From contig SVAP01000002.1 in NCBI GenBank assembly GCA_015059335.1, positions 102,323-166,322 on the forward strand: a DNA stretch of 64,000 nt, given 5' to 3'. This DNA is from Bacillota bacterium (GTDB lineage Bacteria; Bacillota_I; Bacilli_A; RF39; UBA660). The translations under genes were made by a program, and so were the position numbers. The first letter of the stretch is position 1. The number at the start of each line of letters is the position of its first letter. Of the stretch, positions 44,099 to 53,220 are shown one piece after another. Below the pieces are notes generated by a model. That model did no database searches, was not told where the DNA came from, and saw only the letters and a program-made list of their open reading frames with translations.

Positions 44099-44500
44099 CT
44101 AAAAAAACAATCCCCAAATTTTTGGTATAAAAATACATAATCCACCAATAAACGCTACAACACAAAGACTCAATACTGCAGCGGATGCTGTATCTTTAGC
44201 AATTTTAGCAAGTGGGTGTTTTTCAGGCGATACTAAATCAACTACTGCTTCTATTGAAGTATTGATTAATTCCGCGCAAAATACTAATCCAATCATTATT
44301 AAAATAAATAACCATTCAATATTATTTAATTTGAAAATTAGTCCAGTAATAACAGTTACAATTGTTACACATATATGAATAACTAAATTTTGCTCATTTT
44401 GATACGCATATTTAAAACCATTGAAAGCATATTTAAAACTATTTAAAAATCTTTTAAATCCATATTGTTTTCTTTTATTTTTTAGTAATCCCAAATTCAT
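44099..44500 (-). CDS. dgkA: undecaprenol/diacylglycerol kinase
   Basis: A 133-residue membrane kinase of the DgkA family, with three helices and the signature EVAIDLVS-like stretch AELINTSIEAVVDLVSPEKHPLAKIAKDTASAAVL. In Gram-positives the enzyme phosphorylates undecaprenol rather than diacylglycerol and so supplies the lipid carrier for wall synthesis. The start overlaps ybeY by 26 bases, behind AGGAG. Confidence 0.94.
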   Translation of the reverse strand: MNLGLLKNKRKQYGFKRFLNSFKYAFNGFKYAYQNEQNLVIHICVTIVTVITGLIFKLNNIEWLFILIMIGLVFCAELINTSIEAVVDLVSPEKHPLAKIAKDTASAAVLSLCVVAFIGGLCIFIPKIWGLFF

Positions 44501-44921
44501 TTAATATCAACTCCTGACGTTCAAACATAATTTTTTCATCTTCTTTATTCATATGATCATAACCCAATAGATGAAGTAATCCATGTATACTTAAGAAACC
44601 TAATTCCCTAAGTAATGAATGACCATATTCAACAGCTTGTCCCTTAGCTTTATCAATTGATATATATATATCCCCTAATAATCTATATGGCATTTTAATA
44701 CTATCGTTATCTTCTAATGCAAAACTAATTACATCGGTTTCTCTATCAATATTTCTGTATTCTTTATTTATGCTTCTAATTTTATCATTGTTTATTATAA
44801 TTATATTAAATTCAACATTATCTAACTGTTCTTTTTTTAATGCGAATTCTAAAAGTTCAGAAACTTTATCTAATTCAATAATTTCTTCATTTGTTTCATT
44901 AATAATTTCAAATTGGTTCAA
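44475..44921 (-). CDS. ybeY: endoribonuclease YbeY
   Basis: YbeY is a single-strand endoribonuclease for 16S rRNA maturation and ribosome quality control. The 148-residue protein has INKEYRNIDRETDVISFAL, LGDIYIS and the zinc motif SIHGLLHLLGYDH (H-x3-H-x5-H). The start is taken as TTG at 44921, six bases after GAGGTG; the GTG nine bases earlier is part of that ribosome site. The TTG overlaps the stop of the VanZ gene by two bases, so translation is coupled. Confidence 0.95.
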   Translation of the reverse strand: MNQFEIINETNEEIIELDKVSELLEFALKKEQLDNVEFNIIIINNDKIRSINKEYRNIDRETDVISFALEDNDSIKMPYRLLGDIYISIDKAKGQAVEYGHSLLRELGFLSIHGLLHLLGYDHMNKEDEKIMFERQELILNEFGITKK

Positions 44922-45541
44922 GAAAAACACCTCATCATTTCTATATCAATCATTCCATATATTTGTAATAAATATGTTAAAAATAGTCCTAATAATAAAA
45001 TAGTTATTAAATTCAAAAACCAGGTTTTCTTTGTAAATTTTGGTAAATGATTCCCAAATTTATACAATAGTGATCCTAATAGCCCACCAACAGTATTTAA
45101 AATTATATCATCAATATCAAAGGTTCTCCCAATATTTAATTGTGTAAATTCAACTGTAGCAGAAGAAAGCGCGACAATAATAAATATCGGGATAACTTTT
45201 TTTGACTTTGTATAATAACCTGCATAAAATCCTAATGGTGTAAATAATAAAATATTTCCTAATACATTTTTAATAAATAAGTTAGAACCAACATCATATC
45301 TAAACATTTCCTTAAATGGGGTATAATTCGATGTTCCATAATTTACATCTTGAAATGTTACCAAATAAAATAACGATAGAATATAGATTATGAAACTTAG
45401 GCTAATTAATTCCTCATATAATTTAAAGGTTCTCTTTGTGTTTATTAAATATACTATTCTTATTGATGCAATAATTGTTACAACTATTACTATCATTGGC
45501 CATATATATTCAAAAATATCTGTTATTGCATCCTTAATCAT
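44918..45541 (-). CDS. VanZ-family membrane protein
   Basis: A 207-residue protein with about five membrane helices and the VanZ-like motifs NVLGNILLFTPLGFYAGY and FTQLNIGRTFDIDDIILNTVGGLLGSLLY. VanZ-like proteins are associated with glycopeptide or lipoglycopeptide resistance in some cases, but most members have no known job. Here it replaces phoH and pgpH/yqfF, which normally stand between yqfD and ybeY in Bacillus. Start at 45541 lies inside the end of yqfD, with GGGAG. Confidence 0.88.
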   Translation of the reverse strand: MIKDAITDIFEYIWPMIVIVVTIIASIRIVYLINTKRTFKLYEELISLSFIIYILSLFYLVTFQDVNYGTSNYTPFKEMFRYDVGSNLFIKNVLGNILLFTPLGFYAGYYTKSKKVIPIFIIVALSSATVEFTQLNIGRTFDIDDIILNTVGGLLGSLLYKFGNHLPKFTKKTWFLNLITILLLGLFLTYLLQIYGMIDIEMMRCFS

Positions 45542-46742
45542 TATTAATACTCCCTTTTTCTTCCGTTTTTACTTCATCAATTATTTCAGAAGGTTTTCCA
45601 ATATTTTCGAGTACGCTGAAAAACATCTCAACTACTATTTTACTATCTTTTTGATAAAAAGACAATTTCTTTTCTTTAATTATATATTCATTTTTGTCAA
45701 GGCGGCTTTCTATTTTATTTCGCGCTAATTTAATTGCTTTTTCTAGTGCTTCCTCTGGTAAATATACATTATCTTCTTTAGTTATTTCCTGTTTTTGAGT
45801 TTTCAAAATTCCAAATGGAATTAATGGGTTTTTTAATATGATTTTGGAATTATCAATTGAGTGCTTATATGACTTTGTAAATAGTGGGATTCTTTTATTC
45901 AAAAATTCTATTTCGTACATTGTTTTTTTATTACCGGTTTTAGTGTCTTTTGTATATATTATTGGATATTCCAAATCAACTGTATACCACACTTCTGCAA
46001 AAACACTTCCATTTGCGCTTACTTTATCCAATATTTTTTCGCCATATGTATCAGTGATTACACCCGATATTATTATATCTCCTTTTGTTACATAATCATT
46101 TATATTTTTGACAACCACTCCATTTTTAGCTGTTATTTTCTTTATTATTCCAGATTTTGTTGCAACTATATTTTGTATTGGGTATTCTTCTACCTCTAAA
46201 TTTAATTTTCTTTCTTCTACTTTCACTTTAACTTTAGTGCCTATATTTTCTATTGATATCCACTCTATCTTATCTTTATTATTTTCTAATATTTTATTTG
46301 ATATTTTATTTAATTCCTCAAAATTCTTTTTAATATTATATTTTTTAATATTATATTTATTTAATTCCTTTATTACTAAATTTCTAATATCAACTGATGT
46401 ATGAACAACTTGTACTTCAAATATAATATTTGATAAAAATAAAATAAACATATATCCAATTACTAGAAATAGTATTAAGAATCTATTTATAAATAATTTT
46501 CTTTTTACTTTAATTAATCCACCATATCCTAATTTTGTAATCTTATATATTGATTTAAATTTTTCAATCTTTTCATAATCTTCTAAATATGTGGTAATTA
46601 TAATAGTTTTAAAATCTATATATTTTAATGATATTATTTCAATATCATTTTTATATAATCTCTTAATAAATCTTTCGATATTTTTCCCTGAAACTTTTAA
46701 TTTAATTTTATTTTTAAATCTATCAATAATTTTATTTTCCAT
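45534..46742 (-). CDS. yqfD: sporulation protein YqfD
   Basis: A 402-residue protein of the YqfD family: an N-terminal domain (NIERFIKRLYKNDIEIISLKY, 1-85), a single membrane helix (about 90-112) and a large outer domain. Conserved elements are WISIENIGTKVKVKVEER, NIVATKSGIIKKITAKNGV, GDIIISGVI and VWYTVDLEYPI. In spore formers the gene is expressed in the mother cell and has a role in cortex/coat maturation that is not well defined. It is paired with yqfC, as in Bacillus. Confidence 0.92.
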   Translation of the reverse strand: MENKIIDRFKNKIKLKVSGKNIERFIKRLYKNDIEIISLKYIDFKTIIITTYLEDYEKIEKFKSIYKITKLGYGGLIKVKRKLFINRFLILFLVIGYMFILFLSNIIFEVQVVHTSVDIRNLVIKELNKYNIKKYNIKKNFEELNKISNKILENNKDKIEWISIENIGTKVKVKVEERKLNLEVEEYPIQNIVATKSGIIKKITAKNGVVVKNINDYVTKGDIIISGVITDTYGEKILDKVSANGSVFAEVWYTVDLEYPIIYTKDTKTGNKKTMYEIEFLNKRIPLFTKSYKHSIDNSKIILKNPLIPFGILKTQKQEITKEDNVYLPEEALEKAIKLARNKIESRLDKNEYIIKEKKLSFYQKDSKIVVEMFFSVLENIGKPSEIIDEVKTEEKGSINND

Positions 46743-46746
46743 TATT

Positions 46747-46986
46747 TCACCTAAGTTCTATTGTATTAATATCCCCACTTATTAATATTTCATCTTTTGT
46801 AAGTTTTTGAATTGAAATATTTTTTCCTTCTAATACTATTAATTTATTTGCCGACTTCAAAATAAATTTATTTGTGTCAAATGATTTTATATCGAAGTAA
46901 TTTGAAATATATATTTTGTCATCAAAAATTATTATTTTACACTTGTTTTCATTTATATATTCATTAAAGTCATTAATAATTTTCAT
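46747..46986 (-). CDS. yqfC: YabP/YqfC-family sporulation protein
   Basis: A 79-residue beta-rich protein of the YabP/YqfC family. The diagnostic part is the C-terminal LIVLEGKNISIQKLTKDEILISGDINTIEL pattern. In Bacillus yqfC is a sigma-E dependent gene directly before yqfD, and the same pair is present here, four bases apart. The start at 46986 follows GGTGAT; an in-frame GTG nine bases earlier is inside this ribosome site. Confidence 0.82.
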   Translation of the reverse strand: MKIINDFNEYINENKCKIIIFDDKIYISNYFDIKSFDTNKFILKSANKLIVLEGKNISIQKLTKDEILISGDINTIELR

Positions 46987-47020
46987 TATTATCACCTATA
47001 TAATTTTATTTAATACATAT

Positions 47021-47045
47021 AAAAAAAAGACTAATAGTTAGTCTT
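47021..47045 (-). terminator. intrinsic terminator of the clpC unit
   Basis: Minus strand stem AAGACTAA / TTAGTCTT with a 3-base loop and a run of eight T; it lies at the stop of the 88-residue gene. Confidence 0.88.
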
Positions 47046-47310
47046 AATATAATAATTTAATTATTTTTTCAATTACTTGTTTTGGGTTTTCGCATAGCCA
47101 ATGGTAAAAATTATCATGTTTTTTTATTTCATTTATTATTTTTACATCGTTTTCAGATAAAAAAGTATTATGTACTTTTTTATCATCACATACATGTATT
47201 GTCTTCTCCGCATCTAACAAATAATATGGGGTTGTATTTAATGCATATAATTGTTTTTGAGTTAGATTATTCTTTTTTCTTAATTCTATAATTTTTTTAC
47301 CATTAAACAT
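47044..47310 (-). CDS. small protein downstream of clpC, possible hybrid or remnant
   Basis: An 88-residue protein. The first 20 residues read like the start of an XRE HTH (GKKIIELRKKNNLTQKQLY). The rest does not continue as an HTH. Residues 23-88 (PYYLLDAEKTIHVCDDKK, then NFYHWLCENPKQVIEKIIKLL) resemble the tail of an alpha/beta hydrolase, with the typical '..H..EnP..v...I..fl' ending. It could be a fused fragment or an unrelated small protein. It follows clpC by 26 bases with AAGGA upstream and ends in the shared terminator, so it is probably expressed. Confidence 0.5.
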   Translation of the reverse strand: MFNGKKIIELRKKNNLTQKQLYALNTTPYYLLDAEKTIHVCDDKKVHNTFLSENDVKIINEIKKHDNFYHWLCENPKQVIEKIIKLLY

Positions 47311-47336
47311 ATTATACGTTCCTTATTAACAAAAAT

Positions 47337-49661
47337 CTATATTTTCATCTTTTCGCTACCAAGTGATGTTATATTAATTTTATTTTCTCCAATTATTATT
47401 TTATCAATAATTATATTTTCTAGTTTATCTTTAATAATTTTATTAATCTGTCTAGCTCCAAGATCATTATAATTTGATTGTTTAATAATTTCTTTAATAA
47501 TACTCTTATTGATATTTACATCAATGTCCTTAGATTTGTACTTTTCTATCAATGAATCTATTTCTTTAATAACTATTTTAGAAATTGTTTCTTCTGTTAA
47601 GGTTTTGAAAAATATAATATTATCTATCCTACTAATAAATTCTGTATTTAAGTATTCTTTTAAATCTGATACTGTCTTTTTGTTTTCATTATTAAATCCA
47701 ACAGTATTTTTATTGTAACCGATGTTAGATGTCATAATTATAATTGTATTGTCAAATCTTATTTTTGTACCTTTAGAATCCTTAATAAAGCCTTCATCTA
47801 AAATTTGTAAAAATAAATTTAATACTTTTGGATGTGCTTTTTCTATTTCATCTAGTAAAATGACTGAATATGGTTTATTTTTTACTTCTTCTAGTATATT
47901 TTTATTATCTTGATATCCTATATAACCAGGGGAAGATCCTACAATCTTACTGGTTGAATGACTTTCTGAAAATTCTGTCATATCTAATCTAATCAAATTT
48001 TCTTCACCATATAGATTTTGGGTGTATACTTTTACCAATTCCGTCTTACCTACACCACTAGGTCCTACAAACAAAAATGATATTGGTTTTCTTTCCTCTT
48101 TAAGACCTAATTTCATTTTTTTCGTTGTAGAAATTAATTTATCTATGCATTCATCTTGTCCTATTATTTTTTCTTTTAAATTATTTTTTAATAATTCAAT
48201 CTGTTCTTTATGTGATGAGGAAACTTCGTATATTGGGATTTTTGACTTTAAACTTATTACCTTGATTATATCATCTTTTGATACCTTTTTTATAATAGGC
48301 TTTGAAATCATTTCTAATCTCATATTGTTTATTTCCGTATTTATTTTATCTTCTTGTTCCTTTAAATTAAATGCTTCATCAAAGTTTTGATCTAAAATGA
48401 ATTTATTTTTTTGCTTGCTTATCTTATTCAATATTTTCTCGAGATCTCTAAGTTTTACTTTTTCTTTTGTATCTTCTATACTAACTTTCGCACATACTTC
48501 ATCTAATATATCAATAGAACGATCTGGTTCGTTTCTATTATATATAAATTTTTCAGAGTAATTGATTATTAAGTCTAATATACTATCATCTATAATAACT
48601 CCGTGAAATGACTCATATATTGGCTTTAAATTAAGTAATATTTCCTTAACAGTTTTTTTAGATGGTGTTTCTATATTAACTTTTTGAAAACGTCTTTCTA
48701 ATGCACTATCAGTTTCAATAGACTTTTTAAATTCATTAATAGTAGTTGCACCTATACATCTTATTTTCCCGCGAGCTAAAGCAGGTTTAAAAATATTTGA
48801 TGCATCGATTGCACCTTCTGCACCTCCAGCGCCAACTATTGTATGTATTTCATCAATAAAAAGAATTATATCGTCATTTTCTTCTAATTCTTTAATTATT
48901 TTCCTTATTCTTTCTTCAAATTCCCCTCTATATTTAGTGCCTGCTACAGCACTTGCCATATCTATTGAAATAATTTTTTTATTTTTAAGTAATTCTGGAA
49001 TATCATTATTTACAATAAGTGAAGCTAATCCTTCAACGATTGCGGTTTTACCCACACCAGCTTCTCCTACTAATACTGGATTATTTTTTGTTCTTCTACA
49101 TAATATTTCTATTACTCGTTTAATTTCTTCTTCCCTACCTATAACTGGATCTAAATTGTTTTGTTTTGCTAATTCTGTTAAATCGGTACCTAATTCATTT
49201 AATACTAATTTTTTATTCTTTTTCGTTTTGTTTTGTTTTGTAAATTTTTTAGTGAAATCTTTATATAATTCATCAATATTTATTCCCATTGATATAAATA
49301 TTCTTATCGCAATTCCTTCACCTTCTTCTAACAATGCTTGGAATAAATGTTCTACACTAACTTCACCATCATTAGTTTCTTTACTATCCAGTATTGCATT
49401 TTCTAATACTCTCTTTAATAGTGGTGTATATAAAAACCATTCACTTTTTTTGCTACCCTTACCAATTATTCTAATAATTTCATCCTTAAAACTGTTATAA
49501 TCTAAATTATATGACTTTAACTTTTTAGAAATTAAATTATCATTTTTTAGTATTGATAATACCAAGTGCTCTGTTCCCACGTATGGATGACATAATTCCA
49601 TCATTTCTTTTTTTGCCATCATTAATATTTTTTGACTAGTTTCATCAAATTTAGAAAACAT
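47337..49661 (-). CDS. clpC: Clp protease ATP-binding subunit ClpC-like
   Basis: A Hsp100 unfoldase that feeds substrates to ClpP. The 774-residue protein has the double Clp N-domain (1-140, FDETSQKILMMAKKEM..CHPYVGTEHLVLSILK), AAA-1 with GEAGVGKTAIVEG, a UVR-like middle coiled coil (QNFDEAFNLKEQEDKI), AAA-2 with GPSGVGKTELVKV and Walker B ILLDEIEKAHP, and the C-terminal D2-small domain. The usual mcsA, mcsB and ctsR genes are not adjacent, and no CtsR or CIRCE box is seen upstream. ClpP is not in the window. Confidence 0.95.
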   Translation of the reverse strand: MFSKFDETSQKILMMAKKEMMELCHPYVGTEHLVLSILKNDNLISKKLKSYNLDYNSFKDEIIRIIGKGSKKSEWFLYTPLLKRVLENAILDSKETNDGEVSVEHLFQALLEEGEGIAIRIFISMGINIDELYKDFTKKFTKQNKTKKNKKLVLNELGTDLTELAKQNNLDPVIGREEEIKRVIEILCRRTKNNPVLVGEAGVGKTAIVEGLASLIVNNDIPELLKNKKIISIDMASAVAGTKYRGEFEERIRKIIKELEENDDIILFIDEIHTIVGAGGAEGAIDASNIFKPALARGKIRCIGATTINEFKKSIETDSALERRFQKVNIETPSKKTVKEILLNLKPIYESFHGVIIDDSILDLIINYSEKFIYNRNEPDRSIDILDEVCAKVSIEDTKEKVKLRDLEKILNKISKQKNKFILDQNFDEAFNLKEQEDKINTEINNMRLEMISKPIIKKVSKDDIIKVISLKSKIPIYEVSSSHKEQIELLKNNLKEKIIGQDECIDKLISTTKKMKLGLKEERKPISFLFVGPSGVGKTELVKVYTQNLYGEENLIRLDMTEFSESHSTSKIVGSSPGYIGYQDNKNILEEVKNKPYSVILLDEIEKAHPKVLNLFLQILDEGFIKDSKGTKIRFDNTIIIMTSNIGYNKNTVGFNNENKKTVSDLKEYLNTEFISRIDNIIFFKTLTEETISKIVIKEIDSLIEKYKSKDIDVNINKSIIKEIIKQSNYNDLGARQINKIIKDKLENIIIDKIIIGENKINITSLGSEKMKI

Positions 49662-49676
49662 AAATAAAATCTCCTT

Positions 49677-49708
49677 TCATCACTATTCTATATTCTATAT
49701 TGTGATGA
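49677..49708. promoter_or_regulatory. inverted repeat directly upstream of clpC
   Basis: TCATCAC / GTGATGA separated by 18 bases that contain a tandem TATTCTA repeat. It overlaps the AAAGGAG ribosome site of clpC and could be an operator or a translational hairpin. It does not match CtsR or HrcA sites. Confidence 0.4.
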
Positions 49709-49719
49709 TTTTGTAGTAT

Positions 49720-50604
49720 TTAATCACATGTATTACATTTTTTACATACACTTAATGTTGATTCTTCTAAATGTTTTGAAACTACATCAATATTATATCC
49801 TTTTTGTACTATATAATTTATTATTAAACTAAGTTCATTAATCAATGTATCGTTTATATTAAAAGATATTAAACTACCCTTACTAACATTTGTTTTTATA
49901 TCTATTAGTGGGTTATTACTAACAATTAAATTTGGAAGTATAGTCATCATTTTATTATTAGAACAGAGATTTAAAATATTTGTATCTTCTTTTTCAACAT
50001 AACAAAATTTAGGATTGTTATAATTTAATCTTTCTATTACATTATTTTGCCATACTATTAAATCTTTATTATATTCATTATCATAACCGTAATTTAGTAC
50101 TTCATGTCCTTTTTTAATTAATTCATTAACTTGATTAATATTGTCTTCTAGGTATTTACCATCTATAAAAAATGAAGCTTTAATTTTTTTTTCATCAAGT
50201 ATACTTATAACAGTTGTAATATCAGTTTTTTCCTTTACTTTAAAAATTAATGAAACTGTATTTTTAATTTTATTTCCACTTATTATATATTTATCATAAT
50301 TTTTATCAAGATTTTCTTTTGGTTTAACTGATGTATACTTAAGCATATTAGAATTAAATTCACCAAGTCTTTTTAAGTTGTAATAACTTCCTTCTACGTC
50401 AACTTTACACCCTTTCATACCTGGTATTATCATAGTATCAATGATTTTGGCATCTATCGCACTTACACTATACTCATCCTTTTTATTTTCCAATTCAATC
50501 ATTAATGGATCTTTATTCTTAATTGTTGTTACTGTTTTTTCAGTATAAAAAAAGCTAAATACAATTAAAATTGCTATACCAATATATTGAATAATATTTT
50601 TCAT
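49720..50604 (-). CDS. membrane-anchored NodB-fold protein lacking catalytic residues
   Basis: A 294-residue protein with an N-terminal anchor (5-20) and a polysaccharide-deacetylase-like (NodB) fold at about 120-285. The fold is seen from VSLIFKVKEK...ISILDEKKIKASFFIDGKYLEDNINQVNELIKKGHEVLNYGY. The active-site motifs are missing: TFDDG reads IFKVK, and H(S/T)xxH reads NYGYDNE, so metal binding and deacetylation are unlikely. The C-terminus has a Cys-x2-Cys-x2-Cys cluster (CKKCNTC). A binding or structural role is likely; what it binds is unknown. It is upstream of clpC. Confidence 0.7.
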   Translation of the reverse strand: MKNIIQYIGIAILIVFSFFYTEKTVTTIKNKDPLMIELENKKDEYSVSAIDAKIIDTMIIPGMKGCKVDVEGSYYNLKRLGEFNSNMLKYTSVKPKENLDKNYDKYIISGNKIKNTVSLIFKVKEKTDITTVISILDEKKIKASFFIDGKYLEDNINQVNELIKKGHEVLNYGYDNEYNKDLIVWQNNVIERLNYNNPKFCYVEKEDTNILNLCSNNKMMTILPNLIVSNNPLIDIKTNVSKGSLISFNINDTLINELSLIINYIVQKGYNIDVVSKHLEESTLSVCKKCNTCD

Positions 50605-50704
50605 ATTATTATCACCTATAAAATTATATGTACTATTATAATATTTTTATTATTAAAATTTATAAAAATGTGATATAATAACTTTCACAAAAAGAGGGAT
50701 AGTT

Positions 50705-51811
50705 ATGATTAATAATGAAAGTTCATTAGAAAAATATTTTAGAGAGACTTCATGTTTATTAAGTATTATGGATAAAGAAGAAGCATTAGATTTTTTTCAA
50801 AAATATACATTTAATAAAGATGATATTCTTATTACAACAATGACAGATGATGAAATTGATGAATTATATAGTGATGATTCTGATGCATATCTATACGATT
50901 TTGAGGATGCATTTTTAGATAATGAGATAGAATATTCTGAAAATATTATTGAAGATATTTTAATGTTGGAAGATGATACAAAATTGTATCTTGATTTTGA
51001 ACCTGATGCTTATTATAATATATATACAAAAATGATGAGAGAAAAAATTTTCGAAAATAATAATGATAATAAAACAGAAATTTTTGTAGAATTAATAAAT
51101 AGTTATTCAGAATATTTAAAACTACCAAAAAAGTATAAAAGAGTTGGTCAAATAAATAATATTTCTAATTTTACTACCAACGATTTTATTAATAAATTTA
51201 TTCGCGATAAAGACTTCTCAAATCATATATTATTAGCATATAACTGTTTATCTGATTATAATGTTACAATTGAAATATTTAGAATTAAAAATAGCTCTAT
51301 CAAGCAAAAAGAAGTAAATAGTATAAACGATATTGTAAGAATGGAATTAGTTAATTTATATGATAAAATTTTAAAGGAAACAGGAGATAGGATAAATACA
51401 TTTGAAACAATATATAATAAATTATCTAAAAACAAAGGTTTTTATACAAGATTTTTTGACAATGCTAAAACACATATATGTTCATCTGATTATGCTAAAA
51501 TTTTAATAATGAACGACTGTTATTTAATGAGTAAATCTATATTATCTGATAATAATATAATTGATACCGATAATACAATAATAAATATTTATGATGGAAT
51601 GTTTGGCGAAGAATTAATAAAACAATTTAATAGTGATAAATCGTTTGCATTAAGAGCATTCTTATTATTTATAGATTTCAATCAAAAAAATCATTGTAAT
51701 AAAGATAAGTTTTTGATGAAAAGTGTATATGGTGACGAAAAAATATTACGAAAAATAAATAAATTACATTTTTTAGATTATATTTCTAGTGATAAAAAGA
51801 AGAATTCTTAA
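50705..51811 (+). CDS. hypothetical acidic cytosolic protein
   Basis: I do not recognise this 368-residue protein. It is predicted helical and soluble. Residues 45-110 are very acidic (repeated Asp/Glu clusters such as DDEIDELYSDDSDAYLYDFEDAF). The middle and C-terminus have regular helices and three to four isolated cysteines. It has a TATAAT element at about 50672-50677, a GAGGG ribosome site and a terminator, so it is a single-gene unit facing the phosphomannomutase gene. Confidence 0.7.
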   Translation: MINNESSLEKYFRETSCLLSIMDKEEALDFFQKYTFNKDDILITTMTDDEIDELYSDDSDAYLYDFEDAFLDNEIEYSENIIEDILMLEDDTKLYLDFEPDAYYNIYTKMMREKIFENNNDNKTEIFVELINSYSEYLKLPKKYKRVGQINNISNFTTNDFINKFIRDKDFSNHILLAYNCLSDYNVTIEIFRIKNSSIKQKEVNSINDIVRMELVNLYDKILKETGDRINTFETIYNKLSKNKGFYTRFFDNAKTHICSSDYAKILIMNDCYLMSKSILSDNNIIDTDNTIINIYDGMFGEELIKQFNSDKSFALRAFLLFIDFNQKNHCNKDKFLMKSVYGDEKILRKINKLHFLDYISSDKKKNS

Positions 51812-51828
51812 TTGAATTCTTCTTTATT
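51794..51828. terminator. bidirectional terminator between the 368-residue gene and the phosphomutase gene
   Basis: An 11-bp stem AAGAAGAATTC / GAATTCTTCTT with loop TTAATT, A-run upstream and T-run downstream, at a convergent junction. Confidence 0.85.
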
Positions 51829-53206
51829 TATAATTATTTATTTCTTTACTTAATTGTGATATAAATTCATCTTTTATTTCATTTAATCTTCTTTCAGTGT
51901 TAGCTTCAAATCTAGCAGTAATGTTAGGCCCTGTATTTGATGCACGAACCAATGCCCAAGAATCATCAAATTCAACTCTAACACCATCTATCGTTATAAT
52001 ATTGTATTTATTATTAATTGCATAATTTTTGATTTTCTCAACTATCTCAAATTTATGTTCTTCATCGACTTTAAATTTTAATTCTTCTGTTGAATAATAT
52101 GAATTAAAATCTTTTGTTAACTCACTTAAATTACTATCAATATTTGATAATAATTCAACCATTCTTAAACCAGCATATATTCCATCATCAAATCCAGGGA
52201 ATTTGTCCCTAAAGAATATGTGTCCAGAATATTCACCGCCAAAATCAAAATCCCCTTCTTCCATCATTTTTTTAGCATAAGAGTTACCAGTTCTATTAAG
52301 ATTTTTTTCTATTCCTAATTTATCTAATTCATCGATTAATGTTTTCGAACACTTAACATCATATAAAGCTTTCTTATTTTTCATATTATTACATATATAA
52401 TTATATATTATGGCCATATAAATATCTGCACTTATTATGTTCCCTTGTTCATCAACTACTCCTACTCTATCAGCATCTCCATCAATACCGATACCTAAAT
52501 CATATCCTAATTTTTTTACCATATTTGCTAAATCTTTTTGATTTTCATGTACGCATGGGTCTGGCGTATGGTTTGGAAAATTACTATCACTATCACAATA
52601 TAACAAATAATATTCAATATCAAATCTACTTAATACATCCTTAATAATCGTAGATGCAGTACCATTACCACAATCAACAACTACTTTTAATTTTCTTTTA
52701 CCTAAACAAATAGATTTTTCTAATAGATCAATATAATCATCTTTAATATTTATATTTTCAATATTTCCACTACCACTTGAAAATTCACCATTATATGTAT
52801 ATTCCATAAAATCTGTTATTAATTTACCATATGCATTACTTTTTTTGTCAAAAGCAATTTTGAATCCATTATATTCTTTGGGATTATGACTAGCTGTAAC
52901 CATAATACCAGTATTTAAATTATATTTTATTTTAGCAAAATAATACATTGGGGTTGTAACTAATCCAAGATTTATTACATCAATTCCACTATCAATAATA
53001 CCTTTAATTAAAGCACTTATTATAGTATCCGATGAACTTCTATTATCGTGTCCAACAATAGTTTTTATTTCTCCTTTATTTCTAATGTATGAACCGAAAC
53101 TTCTACCAATTGTATAACTTACGTCTTCATTAATATCTGTTCCATAAATTCCTCTTAAGTCATACTCTCTAAATAAATCTTTATTAATATCTTTAGTTAT
53201 TTTCAT
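51824..53206 (-). CDS. phosphomannomutase / phosphoglucomutase
   Basis: An alpha-D-phosphohexomutase of 460 residues that shifts phosphate between C6 and C1 of glucose or mannose. The catalytic phosphoserine is in TASHNPKEYNGFKIA, the metal loop is GIDGDADRVGVVD, the sugar-specificity loop is GGEYSGHIFFRD, and the phosphate-binding loop is RASNTGPNITARFEA. The GEYSGH form is typical for dual PMM/PGM enzymes of the ManB/AlgC kind. It lies 14 bases after xerD on the same strand. Confidence 0.94.
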   Translation of the reverse strand: MKITKDINKDLFREYDLRGIYGTDINEDVSYTIGRSFGSYIRNKGEIKTIVGHDNRSSSDTIISALIKGIIDSGIDVINLGLVTTPMYYFAKIKYNLNTGIMVTASHNPKEYNGFKIAFDKKSNAYGKLITDFMEYTYNGEFSSGSGNIENINIKDDYIDLLEKSICLGKRKLKVVVDCGNGTASTIIKDVLSRFDIEYYLLYCDSDSNFPNHTPDPCVHENQKDLANMVKKLGYDLGIGIDGDADRVGVVDEQGNIISADIYMAIIYNYICNNMKNKKALYDVKCSKTLIDELDKLGIEKNLNRTGNSYAKKMMEEGDFDFGGEYSGHIFFRDKFPGFDDGIYAGLRMVELLSNIDSNLSELTKDFNSYYSTEELKFKVDEEHKFEIVEKIKNYAINNKYNIITIDGVRVEFDDSWALVRASNTGPNITARFEANTERRLNEIKDEFISQLSKEINNYK

Positions 53207-53220
53207 AATTTTCCTCTTTT

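Noticed and set aside
45534..46742. Initial thought that this gene was a secretion/fusion (HlyD-like) protein because of the VATKSGIIKKI motif
   Set aside because: The N-terminal domain, position of the single helix and the adjacent yqfC identify it as YqfD.
48937..49500. A 187-codon plus-strand frame
   Set aside because: Antisense to the clpC N-terminal and first AAA regions; no ribosome site or family resemblance.
49662..49719. CtsR or CIRCE operator upstream of clpC
   Set aside because: Neither the GGTCAAA heptad repeat nor the TTAGCACTC inverted repeat is present.
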